A stretch of DNA of 64,000 bases from Lonicera japonica (taxonomy: Eukaryota > Streptophyta > Magnoliopsida > Dipsacales > Caprifoliaceae): NCBI GenBank assembly GCA_021464415.1, contig CM038468.1, positions 64,125,220-64,189,219 on the forward strand. Reading direction: 5' to 3'. The notes under the pieces are model-generated. The model saw only the letters and a program-made list of their open reading frames with translations, ran no database searches and was not told the origin of the DNA. Position numbers and translations under genes: made by a program. Below are positions 1 through 10,589 of the stretch, piece by piece; position 1 is the stretch's first letter; every line of letters starts with the position of its first letter.

Positions 1-1066
1 CAACCCTTTTGTAGATATTCCTCCCCTTGGCTTACAGAAGACGGGATTGATGAAACTAAGAGAGCTCAAAGATGAGGGTGTCCCGCCTTCTTTAAATGTC
101 TCTCCCATCAGAGCTGCTTATAAGAAGGTATTGTTCGAAGATGATGAGAACATGCAAGAGATAGATCCCACCACCGCTCATCAGCAGTCTGCCTTCGAGA
201 GCGGTCTTGCTGCCGATATTCCTGCGTCCTCTAGGTCAGACGGCTCAGAGTTCTTCCTGCCAGAAAAGCAGGGATAAGCAAGGTTGCCAATGAGTTAGAC
301 TTCCACCTGAACTAGGTGAGCGTTTACCCAACTCTTCTATGGACTTTCTGTTTTGATTATGTTTCTTGACTATATTTCTTTTGGTTTCAGGCTATTTATC
401 TTTTCTATTCGACCCTCCACATAGCCCAGGAGGGAACTGGCTCCTGGCCTCTCTCCGTCGCTCTGGAGAAATCCAAAAACGACCTCAAGAAATTATGAGT
501 TAAACGCGACGAGGCCTTGGTCCGGGCTGAAAAAGTCAAAAAAGAGTTTGCTGACCTGAAGTCAGCTCTGGGGGAGGTACACCAGTCCCTAGAGCTCGAG
601 CACTAAGGCAAGAGAGAGGCCAATAGGTTATTAGAGCCTGAGCGAGTAGCGAAGAATGAAGCTCAAAAGTTGATGAAGATTGAGCGTAAGAGTAGAGAGG
701 AAGCCAATACACAAATCAAAGAGCTCCAAATGGATTTGTCTGCCAAAAAAGAAGGAGCTTTTCGCTACTTCCCATCTCATCGAGGCCACGAGGGGTCAAG
801 TTTCTGATCTAGAGAAGGAGATTAATGAGCTCAAAGAATCTCTCCCAGACGTCGAGCTTCAAGCCATAGATAACTTATGTGCTCAAGGGGGGCCACTCGT
901 GAAGATCAGTGAGGCCTTCATAGCAGGCTTCTTGGAGTGTCAGGACCTTGCCTTGCAACAGCCGAACAACCTCGAGGGTCTAGAGCTTCCTTCTGACATG
1001 GGCGTAACTCCGGAGCTAGAAGCTAAGATCTTGGAGAAAAGGGGGGACATCCTGGCCATCCTTTAA
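1..1066 (+). pseudogene. Antisense ORF of the Tat-type element (C-terminal part, broken)
   Basis: This reads opposite to the gag-pol genes of its host element. The frame is open from base 2 to 277. A possible intron at about 317-390 (donor GTGAGC, acceptor TTTCAG) may join it to a Lys/Glu-rich coiled-coil stretch from about 455 to 750, which has two in-frame stops. The frame then shifts into the open stretch 680-1066, which keeps a charged heptad-like region and an acidic C-terminus. Family knowledge: Tat-lineage elements carry an antisense ORF of unknown function, often annotated as a putative gypsy-type transposon protein with a myosin-like coiled coil. The N-terminal half lies outside the window. 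The intron is inferred only from splice-like sites. Confidence 0.6.
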
Positions 1067-2000
1067 TTGATCAGAGAGGAGGCGCTCGGCTTATTGGAGA
1101 AGTGGGAGACGGGGAAGGCTTCCCTTTCTGCAGATGGCAGTGATGTTGGAGGAGCATGATGGATGAGCTGTTAGTGGTCGTAGGAGCAGTAGTCACGGGA
1201 TTTTTTCTTCTCTCTCTTTTTTAATAGAAAGTTTAAGACCGCTGTAATCCCTTTTCATCAATGAAAATTCATCTTTTGTTAGCTTTACTCTGCCTTAATT
1301 CGTGCTTCTACTTTTGGTTAAGTTGTCACGTGATATATAACAATGAGCTCTATAGGTACTCTAATGCCCCCACAACTTAGAAAAAGTCGAGATGAATTTA
1401 GCAAGATAGATAATGTGCCTCAAATGAGGTCCTTCTTGAGAGCTGAACATTTACTAAACTGACTTCTTTGCGAGAGGTTTTTTTAATATAGTGCAAGTGT
1501 GCTTTTTGAGAGCTGAACACTTACTAAACTAACCTCTTTGTGAGAGGGTTGTTTTAATAGAGTGCAAGTGTGCTTTTTGAGAGTTGAACAATTGCTAAAC
1601 TAACCTATTTGTGAGAGGTTTTTTTAACAGAGTGCAAGTGTGATTCTTGATAGTTGAACACTTACTAAACTGACCTCTTTGTGAGAGGGTTTTTTTAAAC
1701 AGAGTGCATGTGTGCTTCTTGAGAGCTGAACACTTATTAAACTGACCTCTTTGTGAGAAGTTTTTTAAATAGAGTGCAAGTGTGCTTCTTGCGAGCTGAA
1801 CACTTACTGAATTGACCTCTTTGTAAGAGGTTTTTTAAACAGAGTGCAAGTATGCTTCTTGATAGATGAACACTTATTAAACTAACCTCTTTGTGAGAGG
1901 TTTTTTTAACATAGTACAGGTTACAAGTAACAAAGTATCAAACAAAACATTTCATACACATTCTTTTGGATGAAACTATTACAAAAAATACAAACTGTTC
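1067..2000. other. Non-coding region between antisense ORF and pol
   Basis: Apart from the minisatellite at 1432-1930, I see no coding potential between the end of the antisense ORF and the end of integrase. It contains T-rich runs and no clear polypurine tract, which for this minus-strand element should lie left of base 1, next to the missing LTR. Confidence 0.5.
1432..1930. repeat. 70-bp minisatellite, about 7 copies
   Basis: A unit containing GAGAGCTGAACACTTACTAA, then a CTCTTTGTGAGAGG hairpin and AGAGTGCAAGTGTGC, recurs at intervals of 70, 71, 70, 72, 70 and 70 bp. Anchor positions are 1441, 1511, 1582, 1652, 1724, 1794 and 1864. Copies differ by scattered substitutions and by the length of the T-run. 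The array sits between the end of pol and the antisense ORF of the Tat element. In Tat/Ogre-type elements this untranslated zone is known to be hypervariable and to seed satellite DNA. Confidence 0.9.
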
Positions 2001-2009
2001 TAGCTCAAG

Positions 2010-3477
2010 GATAGTATCTCTTGAGGTGTTTTATGTTCCATGGTATCATGAGCTCCATGCCGTCCATGGTCCTTAAATAATAAATGCCAGGTCTACTGAC
2101 TTTGGTGACCACATAGGGGCCCTCTCATTTGGCAGCGAGCTTGCCATGTTCAGAATTTTTTGTTATCAAGGTGACTTTTCGCAGTACTAAGTCGCCAACA
2201 TTCATGCTTCAACGTTTAACCCTTTTATTGTTACTTTTGACCATGCTTCTTTTATATGCCTCTTCCTTAATTCGAGCTTGCTCTTTCTTTTCTTCGAGGA
2301 GATCCAAGTTAGCCAGCAGATTCTCATCATTACGAGCTGGGTCGTGATGGTTGATTCTGTAAGTTGGGACTCCCATTTCCATGGGAATGACTGCTTTAGT
2401 TCCGTAGGTCAGGGAGAAAGGGGTTTCTCCCGTTAGACCTTTAATTGTGGTTCTGTAAGCTCATAGTACCGATGGGAGTTCTTCAGACCAGTTTTCCTTG
2501 GCATCATCGAGTCTCTTTTTTAACAAGCTCAGGAAGGTTCTGTTGGTGACCTCTTCTTGGCCATTGGCTTAAGGGTGGACAGGTGAGCTGTAGTGATTTT
2601 CAATTCCATGTCTTTCACAGAAGTCCCTAAAGAGATCGCAGTCAAACTGTTTTTCATTATTAGTGATCAGCACCTTTGGGAGACCAAAACGACAGATGAT
2701 GTTCCTCCACATGAAATTTTGAATATTCATGGTAGTGATCGTTGTTAATGCTTCTGCCTTAGCCCATTTGGTGAAATAATCAATGGCCACAACTGCGAAC
2801 TTGGTTTGTCATTTGCCCAATTAAAAAGGCCCTACTATGTCCATGCCCCATTGGGAGAAAAGCCAAAGGCTGCTGACATGGGTCATAAGCTCTGCTGGAA
2901 GCCGCTAGATGTTGAAGAATCTCTGGCACTTGTCGCATTTCTTTACCAGTTCCTTTGCGTCTTGTAGGACAGTGGGCTAGAAGTAGCCTTATTTGCAAAC
3001 TTTGAGTGCTAGTGAGCGAGCTCCCGGGTGCCCTCCACACAAGCCTTCATGAATCTTTAGTAGGGCTGCTTGGGCTTGGTGCGAGTGTAGGCACAACAAG
3101 AAAAGGAGGACATACCCCCTTTTGTACAGTGTTGCTTCGATGACCACATATTTGTTATACATATACTTTATTCTTTTGGCCATCTTTTTGTTTTCGAGGA
3201 GAGCTCCGTCAGTGAGATAGTTCAGAATTAGGTCAATCCAGCATTTGCAAATTTGTATTGGAGCTATGTCCAGCTCCATAGGTTCATTTATGACTTTTCT
3301 TTCCAAATATTCAACGTGTACCCCGCTTAGTAAGTCTGAAGTTGTGGAAAGCTTGGCCAGGCGATCTGCCTTATTGTTCTGAGCTCGTGGGACCTTAATG
3401 AAAATCAGGTTAGAGTATTTCTGACTCGCTGCTTTAGCCTTTGCTAAGTAAGCGGTCATGCGTTCTTCTTTTGCCAC
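2010..3477 (-). pseudogene. Integrase of Tat-type gypsy element (broken), with RNase H C-terminus
   Basis: The open part at 3477-2989 starts with the end of RNase H (KVPRAQNNKADRLAKL) and leads into the integrase N-terminal zinc region (IHEGLCGGHPGARS). A frameshift follows. The core at 2790-2569 shows DYFTKWAKAEA and then ITNNEKQFD, where the family has an aspartate (VSDNG-type). The second catalytic Asp is therefore Asn and the core is inactive. A stop follows the VHP motif. Beyond it, to about 2010, the minus strand still reads recognisable integrase C-terminal sequence (TGETPFSLTYG, then GPYVV and MIPWNIKHLKRYY) with several stops. Confidence 0.8.
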
Positions 3478-3518
3478 ATTGTGACCAAGATTTGGCCGAC
3501 TACTACCACGGAGTCACT

Positions 3519-3890
3519 TTAGACTACTATTTTCTTTTCTCCTAAATCATCATATATTCTCAAGCCCGAAATGATGGCTTTGTACTCAGCCTCGTTGTTG
3601 GAGGTCCTGAATAAGAATTTCAGTGCTATCTCCAGGGTGTTGGCCTCAGGAGTTATCAGCACCAAACCAACTCTGGAACCCTGCAGGTTGGAAGCTCGAT
3701 TGGCGTGCAAGACCCACATGGGTGTTCCTGGTATTAAATTCATCGAAGTGCTAGGGGTCGAAGTGTTCGAGTCCTGAAATGGGAGTAGCTCTAGTGGCTC
3801 TTCAATCTGGTCTTCTGTGTAGGTGAACTCAACTATGAAGTCTGCCACAGCCTGGCCCTTGATCAAGGTTCGAGGCCGGTAGTTAATCAC
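3519..3890 (-). pseudogene. RNase H domain of Tat-type element
   Basis: The frame contains VADFIVEF, the usual linker before RNase H in plant gypsy elements. It then has WVLHANRASNLQGSRVGLVL and NNEAEYKAIISGLR. Family members have an aspartate in the first motif (H-V-D-G-A/S); here it reads HANRAS, so the first catalytic Asp is lost. The NNEAEY glutamate motif is kept. It lies between the RT and integrase remnants. The stretch from 3891 to 4254 is the broken connection domain, with no long frame. Confidence 0.75.
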
Positions 3891-4254
3891 GAACTGCCGA
3901 GCTCAACTGCCTATATGGCCAGACGACCTGATTACTCTGGCTTGTCGAGAACTCTTCGCAATGGCTGATCTATGAGCACATCTATGGTGTGGGCCTGAGA
4001 GTAGGGTCTCAGTTTTTGAGACGTGATAAGCGGAGCATAGGCCAACTTCTTTAATATTGGGTAGTTTAGCTCGGCAACGTGCAGAGCTCTGCTCGTGTAG
4101 TACACTGGTAGCTGCTCCTTTATCGTTCCTTATCATTTCTGAACTGACTGTTATTCGTGACATTATCAAGTATAAGCTCAGAATTTCCTTCTTTCTTGGT
4201 AAGCTAAAGAGGGGAGGAGCTCTGAGATACTGTTAGAACTGCTAGAAAGCCAGC

Positions 4255-5110
4255 TCACATTCTTCGATCCATTAGAAGGCTTTCTACAGAGTTTTGAAAA
4301 AAAATGTGACACTTATCGGTTGCTCTAGAGATTAATCTGTTGAGAGCTGCCACGCTTCCTGCCAAACTCTGGACTTCTTTAGGATTGGATGGAGATTTCA
4401 TGCCGACAAGAGCTTGTATCTTCTCTGGGTTAACCTCGATTCCCCTTTGAGTGACCATAAAGCTCAAGAATTTTTCCTCTTTAACTCTAAAAGCGCACTT
4501 GGCCGGGTTGAGGGACATGTCGTTTTGTCTAAGTATGGCGAAGGCTTCGTTGAGGTCAACCACATGATTCAGGGCTTTAAGGCTTTTGACCAGTATGTCA
4601 TCGACGTAAACCTCCATGTTTCTGCTTATTTGGTCTTTAAATAGTGCGCGTTCATTACCCTTTGTTAGGTAGCTCCCGCGTTCCTTAGGCCGAACGGCAT
4701 AGCTTTGTAATAGTACGTGCTTTCATTGGTGATAAAGGAGGTCTTCTTCTCGTCTTTTGGAACCATCCTGACCTAGTTGTAGGCGGAGTATGCATCCATG
4801 AAACTTAATATTTCGTGGCCCGTGGCCGCGTCTACAAGTTAGTCAATCTTTTAAAGCAAGAAATTGTTCTTCGGGCAGGCCTTATTGAGATATTTGAAGT
4901 CTACGCACATTCTTCACTTCCCACTGTGCTTCATTACGAGCACTATATTGGAGAGCCATTTTGGATAGTGTACCTCCCGAATGAAACCAGCTCTGAGGAG
5001 CTTTTGGACTTCTTCTTTGACGGACGAATTTCTTTCTGCAACAAAACTCTGTTTCTTCTACCTTACGGGTGTGAAAGTGGGGTCAGCATTGAGTCTGTGC
5101 ACCATGACCT
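4255..5110 (-). pseudogene. Reverse transcriptase of Tat-type element (broken)
   Basis: The best frame, 4617-4255, begins at the active-site strand YVDDILVKS with both aspartates present. It continues into the thumb-like part (LNPAKCAFRV, GIEVNPEKIQAL). Upstream, from 4618 to about 5110, the minus strand still reads fingers/palm sequence such as GKWRMCVDFKYLNKACPK and MPFGLRNAGATY, but with stops in several places. The polymerase is dead through nonsense mutations, although the catalytic YVDD survives. Confidence 0.78.
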
Positions 5111-5141
5111 CCGGGTTTAACCCTTTCATGTCATCGTGGGA

Positions 5142-6101
5142 CTAAGCAAAGATGTCTGCGTTAGCTCGCAAGCACTGACATAACTCTTGTTTGACCTCTG
5201 TGCAAAGTTGATCACTAATCTTGAGGACCCTGTCAGGTCGTGAGGGGTCAAGAACCAAATCTTTCAAGTTTTCCACCGGTTTACCGCGGAGCTCTTTCTC
5301 TTCATCACTGGGGTCTAAGGTGTCGATCTCCCACTTCTCTGCGTTGCTACGCTCTCCCATCCTCAACAATTCTTCCCCAGCGCCGGCTTCGACCTTAACA
5401 ACTGTGATGTCTGCTGTCCTAACTTCTAGTGTCCCGAACTGGCAGCTACGAGCTTCAACCTGATTTTTTCTAACCTCCCCGATTTTGTGGGGGGTAGGAA
5501 ATCTTATGATTAAGCTGCAGGTCGAAATGGTAGCCCTGATCTCATTGAATGTTCCTCTACCGAGGATGGCGTTATAATAGAGAACTCTATCTAGTATCAA
5601 GAATTCGGCGACTGTGGTGATCTACTTTGGAGCAGTTCCCAGGGTTACAGTGAGCTTAATTGTCCCTAAAGATTTAGTCTTTTCTCCTGAAAAACCAACC
5701 AGGGTGACCGAGGAAGAAGTCAGGTGCTCTGTGGTGAGACCAATGACCTTAAAGGCGCTGTACTACATGAGGTTGGAAGTGGCCCCTGTGTCAATGGGGA
5801 TTATGTGGACATTGTTATTGCCCACCATCACTGTTACCACCAGAGGGTCATCATGAGATAACTCTATTCCGCTCATATCTTCGTTGGTGAACACAAGCTC
5901 CTTAATATCGTACTTCACCATTTTGGCAGGTCTGAAATTAAAGCATTCTGTCTCTGAACTCAAGGACCTGACATGTCTAATGTAGGATTTTTTAGACCTA
6001 TTGCTCTTCCCAGAGTAAGAGGAGCCTCCTTCAATCATGAAGATCTCGTTTTCTAGAGCATTCTCTTTGGCCTTTGGGGGAGCACCCTTCTTTCTATCCA
6101 C
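5142..6101 (-). pseudogene. Aspartic protease region of Tat-type element
   Basis: The frame at 6101-5763 ends just after DTGATSNLM, an intact retroviral-type aspartic protease motif. After a stop, the frame at 5600-5142 reads YYNAILGRGTFNEIRA and a Phe-Pro-Thr segment, the usual end of the plant gypsy protease. A spacer follows, ending LRANADIFA, which normally leads into RT. Stops separate the two blocks. Confidence 0.8.
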
Positions 6102-6122
6102 ATATTATCTGAGTTATCCTTT

Positions 6123-7550
6123 CTAGATGAGCTTCTCAATTTCTCCCTTTAACTTCCAGCAATTATCGGTCTCGTGGCCGTGGTCCTTATGATATCGGCA
6201 ATCCTTGGTCGTGTCCTGTTTCTCTTCAAGTGTCCTCATCTTCCGAGTTTCTAGGATCTGTCCTATGTCTAATTGGGCATAGACTTTTCCCAAAGGGGCT
6301 GTCAAAGGAGTAAACTGTTGGAGTGCCATGCCATTTTTTAGTTCGGTTCTGTCCGCTTCTTTCTCCCCTTTCTTACCCTCTTTCTCCCGGCTGCGGGGTG
6401 GGCTATGCCCCCTTTGGCACTTGGAGGAGGACAAAAGGGTCGACAGGCCCGACAAATTTCTTCCTTGCAAAGTTACCTCCACCTCAACCTGCTTGTTGAC
6501 CTCATCTAAGAGCTCGGATATTATCTTCGGGGATATCCATACCAGCGTCATAAGGCAGTATGGGGAGGTTACCCTCTCCATGAAGGCTGCCACAGCCAAT
6601 CCTTCGTTCAAGTCGGTGACCATGAGGCTTTCTTGGTTAAAACGATGAGCATATTCTTTCAGGCTCTCGGTAGGTCCCTGTTTTACGGTGAAGAGGTGGG
6701 TGGAGGTCTTGGATTGTTGCTTGGTTCCCACGAAATATGAAATGAACTTAGTACCGAGCTCTTGCGAGCTCGAGATTGACCCTGGCAGCAGGCTGTTGCA
6801 CCACGTTCGAGCTTCTCCCTTCAGAGTGGTGACGAAGGCCCTGCATATCACGACATCTGGGACATTCTGCAGCCCTATCATGTTCCGTATTGGTGCCAAT
6901 GATCCACAAGGTCAATGGTTCCATCGTATGATTCCAGCGCTGGGAGTCTAAATTTTTTCAGGACAGGGCAATTCTGAATATGATCCGTAAATGAAGATTT
7001 TGAGTCTCTAACCAGAACTGCTACCGAGCTCCCCGCCAAATGACCCACGGTCCTCATTACCTCTGCCATTTGGACCTCCATTTTTGACATTAATCTTTCT
7101 CAACCTCTTTGACCGACTTTCTGTGAGAGATCCTATTAAAAACGGATCCCCTAGGTCTGACTTCCACCTCTCGCCCAAGAGTTCGATTTGACGGGAGAGG
7201 AGGTAGGCCTACGCTCGGGCCCCAATGTCGCAAAGTTTCGTCTGGGTGTCTTTCGCGAACCCTGTTAATACGTGGGTCTCATGCCGGCGGAGGAAGAAGC
7301 GAGACCCGGACTTTTTCGTACAAGGTCTCCCGATTAGTGTTGAAGTGGCAGGATTCGAGCTCACCATTTCTGCTGCGGTTCGCCTCGGATTCTCTGCCAT
7401 GGCCTTCAAGTCTTTCTCTGATTGGAACTCGAGGAGGGATTGGGCGAGCACTGTCAGATACGGAAGCTGAAGACGACTTGCTTCTTGTGCTAGCTTGGGG
7501 ACTTTGTCTCTGGGCTAAAAGTCTATCGATTCAGATTTGAATAGCAGCTT
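6123..7550 (-). pseudogene. Gag of Tat-type element (broken)
   Basis: The main frame 6899-6123 holds a retrotransposon gag domain, with LKGEARTWCNSLLPGSI, the KQGPTESLKEYAHRFNQE block and a C-terminal knuckle-like YHKDHGHETDNCWKLK of the type seen in Tat and Athila gags. Upstream pieces at 7090-6878 (FRLPALESYDGTIDLVDHW) and 7451-7209 are the N-terminal part, separated by stops and a frameshift. The 7451, 6899 and 6101 frames are in register, so gag and pol were probably one frame originally. Confidence 0.8.
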
Positions 7551-7686
7551 GCCATTCCTGTAGGGCCAATATAGGGGTTGGCTGAGTTTGTCTTGAAGAC
7601 ATAGTAAATTCTTTGGGTGTTTTTCGTAGCTTCAGGGGAGGTATGTGACTTTGACAAAACTGTTTTTCCCACAGATGGCGACAAAC

Positions 7687-8609
7687 TGTTGGTGCTAAAA
7701 ACTGGGAAGGGTATTTTAGACCATACAGTCAAAAGGTTATGACAAATCATTGGAACAATAAAGGTAAATTTGTTGAATTTAAAAGAGTTAAATATTTATA
7801 GAGGATGTTGGCCTCGTATGAAGATACGAATTAATTCTTCCCTGTGGAATGGAGCTAGGAACTCGGTTTGCCTTGTATTGATAGTAAACTAACAAGTGTT
7901 ACAAACCTACCAAAGTCTCTCTAGCTATTTTATTTTCTCAATATTACAATAAAAGGAAAGCTAAGCTGACAACAATTTAGTCTCTCTAACTGAGGAGCCC
8001 TGAAGCAAGTTACTGAGCTCTACTTCTATCTTTTTGTGCTTATTTGTGGCGTGCTTTTTGTGCTTATTTGTGGTGTGCTTTTTGTCTCTCTCTAATTCTT
8101 CCCAATTGAAACTTGATGATCATTTGGTCGTTGGGAGAAGTAAATGCTGCTTGTATATATATGACTGGAGGAGAAGTGTGGCCAGAGCTCCCAAAGCAGG
8201 TCTGGGGCCATGCTTCGATCAGTACCAACTTTGACCTTGCTTCTCTATGAATTCTGGTGCATTAAATACAGTTGGTGTGCATTTAATGAAGGTGAGGGGA
8301 GTTTTGCGCGCTCTACAGAGCAAGTGACAGTCGCCCATGCTTTCGCTAACCACTCTGGCAGAGTGGTTGGGCGAGAGAGAGAGCTTTAGAGCTTGTCGAA
8401 AGAGCTCCGGAGCTCGGGCCTCACAATTTGTCGTACGTAATTGACCCTTAAGCTGGTACCCAGCCCTCGAGGGGCTCCATCCTTCTTACAATGTCATAAT
8501 ACGGCTCCTCCGAGCTCCTTGTACAAAAACGAGCACGATAGCTAACATGGACGGCCACGTGTCAGCTCGAGGTTGGCGGGGTAAATTAAATTAATAATTT
8601 GCACCATCA
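7687..8609 (-). repeat. LTR of the Tat-type element (5' LTR, minus strand)
   Basis: The LTR is 923 bp. On the plus strand it begins TGTTGGTGC and ends GCACCATCA, an imperfect 9-bp terminal inverted repeat. It matches in reverse the solo LTRs at 21697 and 37953. A TATA-like TGTATATATATGA at 8152-8163, read on the minus strand as TATATATACA, lies just before the conserved GCATTTACTT in all three copies and probably marks the promoter. Just inside the LTR, on the minus strand at about 7668-7686, is GTCGCCATCTGTGGG, the likely primer-binding region; I did not assign the tRNA. Confidence 0.85.
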
Positions 8610-8627
8610 ATAATCATACACCAAATA

Positions 8628-9104
8628 TAATACCACTTTAACCATTAAACTTTAAAATAAATCACTTTAGTCATCTAACTTTGGAGTGAGTACCATTTTG
8701 ACCATTTCATCCAATTCTTTGGTTATCTAACTTTGGAATAAGTACCACTTAGACCATTCCATCCAATTTGACTATTAAATTTAATACATTTTTGTAGCAC
8801 ATGATTTCTTATAAAGTTATTTTGGTCGTATTGTAACAAAACAACATTTTCCTCCGATAATTTTTGCCAAAATGAAACATATACAATATATAAAATATAT
8901 CAATATTTTCAACAAACAGCACAACCTTGGTTATTTTGTAACCAAAATTATTAAAATACGCTTAAATGAATCCAAGTGTCTTGCACATGATTTCATTCCA
9001 TTCAATTTAACAATCAAATTGGTAGAAAAGACCAAAGTAATACTAACTCCAAAGGTTGATGATTAAATTAATTTGTTTTAAAGTTTAATAACTAAAATAG
9101 TATT
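8628..9104. mobile_element. MITE with about 100-bp terminal inverted repeats
   Basis: The left end (from about 8628, TAATACCACTTTAACCATTA) matches the reverse complement of the right end (to about 9104, TAATACTATTTTAGTTATTA). The similarity continues for roughly 100 bp on each arm, including the shared AAACTTTAAAA and CTTTGGAGT blocks. There is no coding sequence between the arms. The exact ends and a target duplication could not be fixed by eye. Confidence 0.65.
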
Positions 9105-9551
9105 AAATTAAAAATTTAATGGTCATTTAAAATGTCTATTAAAAAAAGGGGGGGAGTAACTGGATGCCCTCCGATGATTAGAATAAGGGTCATTTGGGTT
9201 TTGGGTACTAAAGTTTTGTCGAAATTGGGCTTTGGGTACCGAAGTTTCTGAAAATTGAGCTTTGGGTACCATTTTACACCATTCCGTGAGTCAACTAACA
9301 TTGACTGTTAACTCTCTCCAATTTTATGTTTGAAGTACCGAAATTGTCCTCATCAATTAACAAACACTCTTACAAAATAACTTATCTCCCAAATCACAAT
9401 CAAAAGAGATAGATAAAAAGAAATATAGAGAGAGAAAAGAACCCACCCACAATTCCCCAATTCTTATTCCCTTGCACAGCTGCTTCTCTATTTCTTCTTC
9501 CACCACAAATCCAACTTTACCTCTGTGGAGTAATCAAATCAATCGAAGAAG

Positions 9552-9757
9552 ATGAGTCGAGTGACAGGTGGGGCCAAAGGAGGGAAAGGGAATAAAGGGT
9601 CGACCTTCACCGATTGATTGTGGTAAGCCAATGAAGGATAAAATCATGGAGATTGCATCACTGAAAAAAGTTCCTCCAAGAAAGGATCAAGGTTGGCGGC
9701 AAGGCCGCTGTTCTTAATGATTCCGTCATCGTCACTCGTGAGAAGAGCAAAATTACA
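9552..9757 (+). pseudogene. Captured fragment of 60S ribosomal protein L22
   Basis: From the ATG at 9552 the translation starts MSRVTGGAKGGKG and reaches STFT. After one extra base it continues IDCGKPMKDKIMEIASL. After a second extra base it runs [12 protein letters not shown] and then [13 protein letters not shown]. These blocks match the N-terminal two thirds of plant RPL22 in order. The two single-base insertions destroy the frame, and the homology stops near 9757. Upstream is a pyrimidine-rich leader ending ATCGAAGAAG, probably captured 5' UTR. It lies inside the TIR element. Confidence 0.8.
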
Positions 9758-10094
9758 TTTTCCACTGTCCTTTCCATCTCCCTCCTTGGCCCCAAATAGT
9801 TTGGATTTTTGTTATTTTGGATTCAAATAATACGATACTTCAATTTCTAGATTTTTTTTAAAAAAAAAAAGAAGAAGAAAGGAACCCGCCTCTGTTTTGC
9901 TTAGCTTAGATTTCTCTTTCTCTTTCTTTTTCTCTTTCCTTTTTTTTTTTGCAATTTAGAACTAGCCTTCAATTTCATGATGGGTACTTTATGAATTAAT
10001 TCCCCTTTCCCCACCTCTTCCCTTTACTATTGTCATTATATCCTTCTCTATTTCGTCTATAATTTTATGTTGTTTCTCTCTCTCTCTCTACAAA

Positions 10095-10430
10095 ATGGAC
10101 TCTCCCAACAGCGGCAGTATCCAGTCCTCGACTGGAGGCGATGATGACTACGATTCATGCGCCGATTCCATCTCAAATTTCATGGAGAGTTCACCATCAA
10201 AACCCAATTTGATTTTGAAGAGATTCCAAAAAATTGAAAATTGTTTTTTTTTTGTTCAAGAAAAGAAGAAATTGGATAGGGGATTAAGAGAAAACAGGGG
10301 AGGGAAGGAGGAAATGGTTGGATTTATTGAAATTGATCAAGAAATTTACAATGTTGATATCAAAATTCAAATTGAAATTAAAGATTTAGATGTTAAACAA
10401 AGGTATTTTTGGTACAAAATTTTAAGTTAA
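10095..10430 (+). pseudogene. Captured N-terminus of a VQ-motif protein gene
   Basis: The ORF starts MDSPNSGSIQSSTGGDDDYD and continues SCADSISNFM, which closely resembles the conserved N-terminus of a group of plant VQ-motif proteins (MDSGNSGS-type starts). The resemblance ends near 10205. The rest is Lys/Asn/Ile-rich sequence without recognisable domains and lacks the VQ motif. A CT-rich leader precedes the ATG, as in a captured 5' UTR. The VQ assignment comes from recalled family similarity and is likely but not certain. Confidence 0.55.
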
Positions 10431-10589
10431 CAGTCAATCGTACTTGATTCACAGAATGGTATTCAAAACTCAATTTTCAGAAACTTCAGTACCCAAAGCT
10501 CAATTTTAACAAAACTTTAGTACCCAAAATCCGAATGACCCTTAGAATAAATGGGGGGCTAATGGGTGACGGTTCCATTCTAACTGACC

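Larger units (their letters stand above)
1..8609 (-). mobile_element. Decayed Ty3/gypsy retrotransposon, Tat lineage, truncated by window edge
   Basis: Read on the minus strand, the element starts with an LTR at 7687-8609. It continues through gag (about 7550-6123), protease (6101-5142), reverse transcriptase (about 5110-4255), RNase H (3890-3519) and integrase (3477 to about 2010). A minisatellite (1432-1930) and an ORF on the opposite strand (1-1066) follow. The gag-PR-RT-RH-IN order is that of Ty3/gypsy. An extra antisense ORF after pol is a known mark of the Tat lineage (Grande/Retand-like). Every domain carries stops or frameshifts, so no autonomous protein can be made. The second LTR should lie to the left of the window. 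Two solo LTRs of the same family occur at 21697-22556 and 37953-38821. Confidence 0.88.
9121..10589. mobile_element. TIR DNA transposon carrying two captured gene fragments (Pack-MULE-like)
   Basis: The left arm at about 9150-9320 contains AAGGGTCATTTGGGTTTTGG, GGGTACTAAAGTTTTG and GAAGTTTCTGAAAATTGAG. The reverse complement of 10420-10580 contains the same blocks in the same order and ends in the same GACTGTTAAC, giving inverted repeats of about 140-170 bp. Outer ends could extend to GGTCA at 9121 and TGACC at 10589. Between the arms are pieces of two unrelated host genes (RPL22-like at 9552, VQ-like at 10095), each with apparent 5' UTR. Long TIRs plus captured 5' gene ends fit a Pack-MULE. 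No 9-bp target duplication was found, so the superfamily is inferred. Confidence 0.7.

Noticed and set aside
2129..2347. Plus-strand 72-codon frame
   Set aside because: It is the shadow of the integrase C-terminus on the minus strand.
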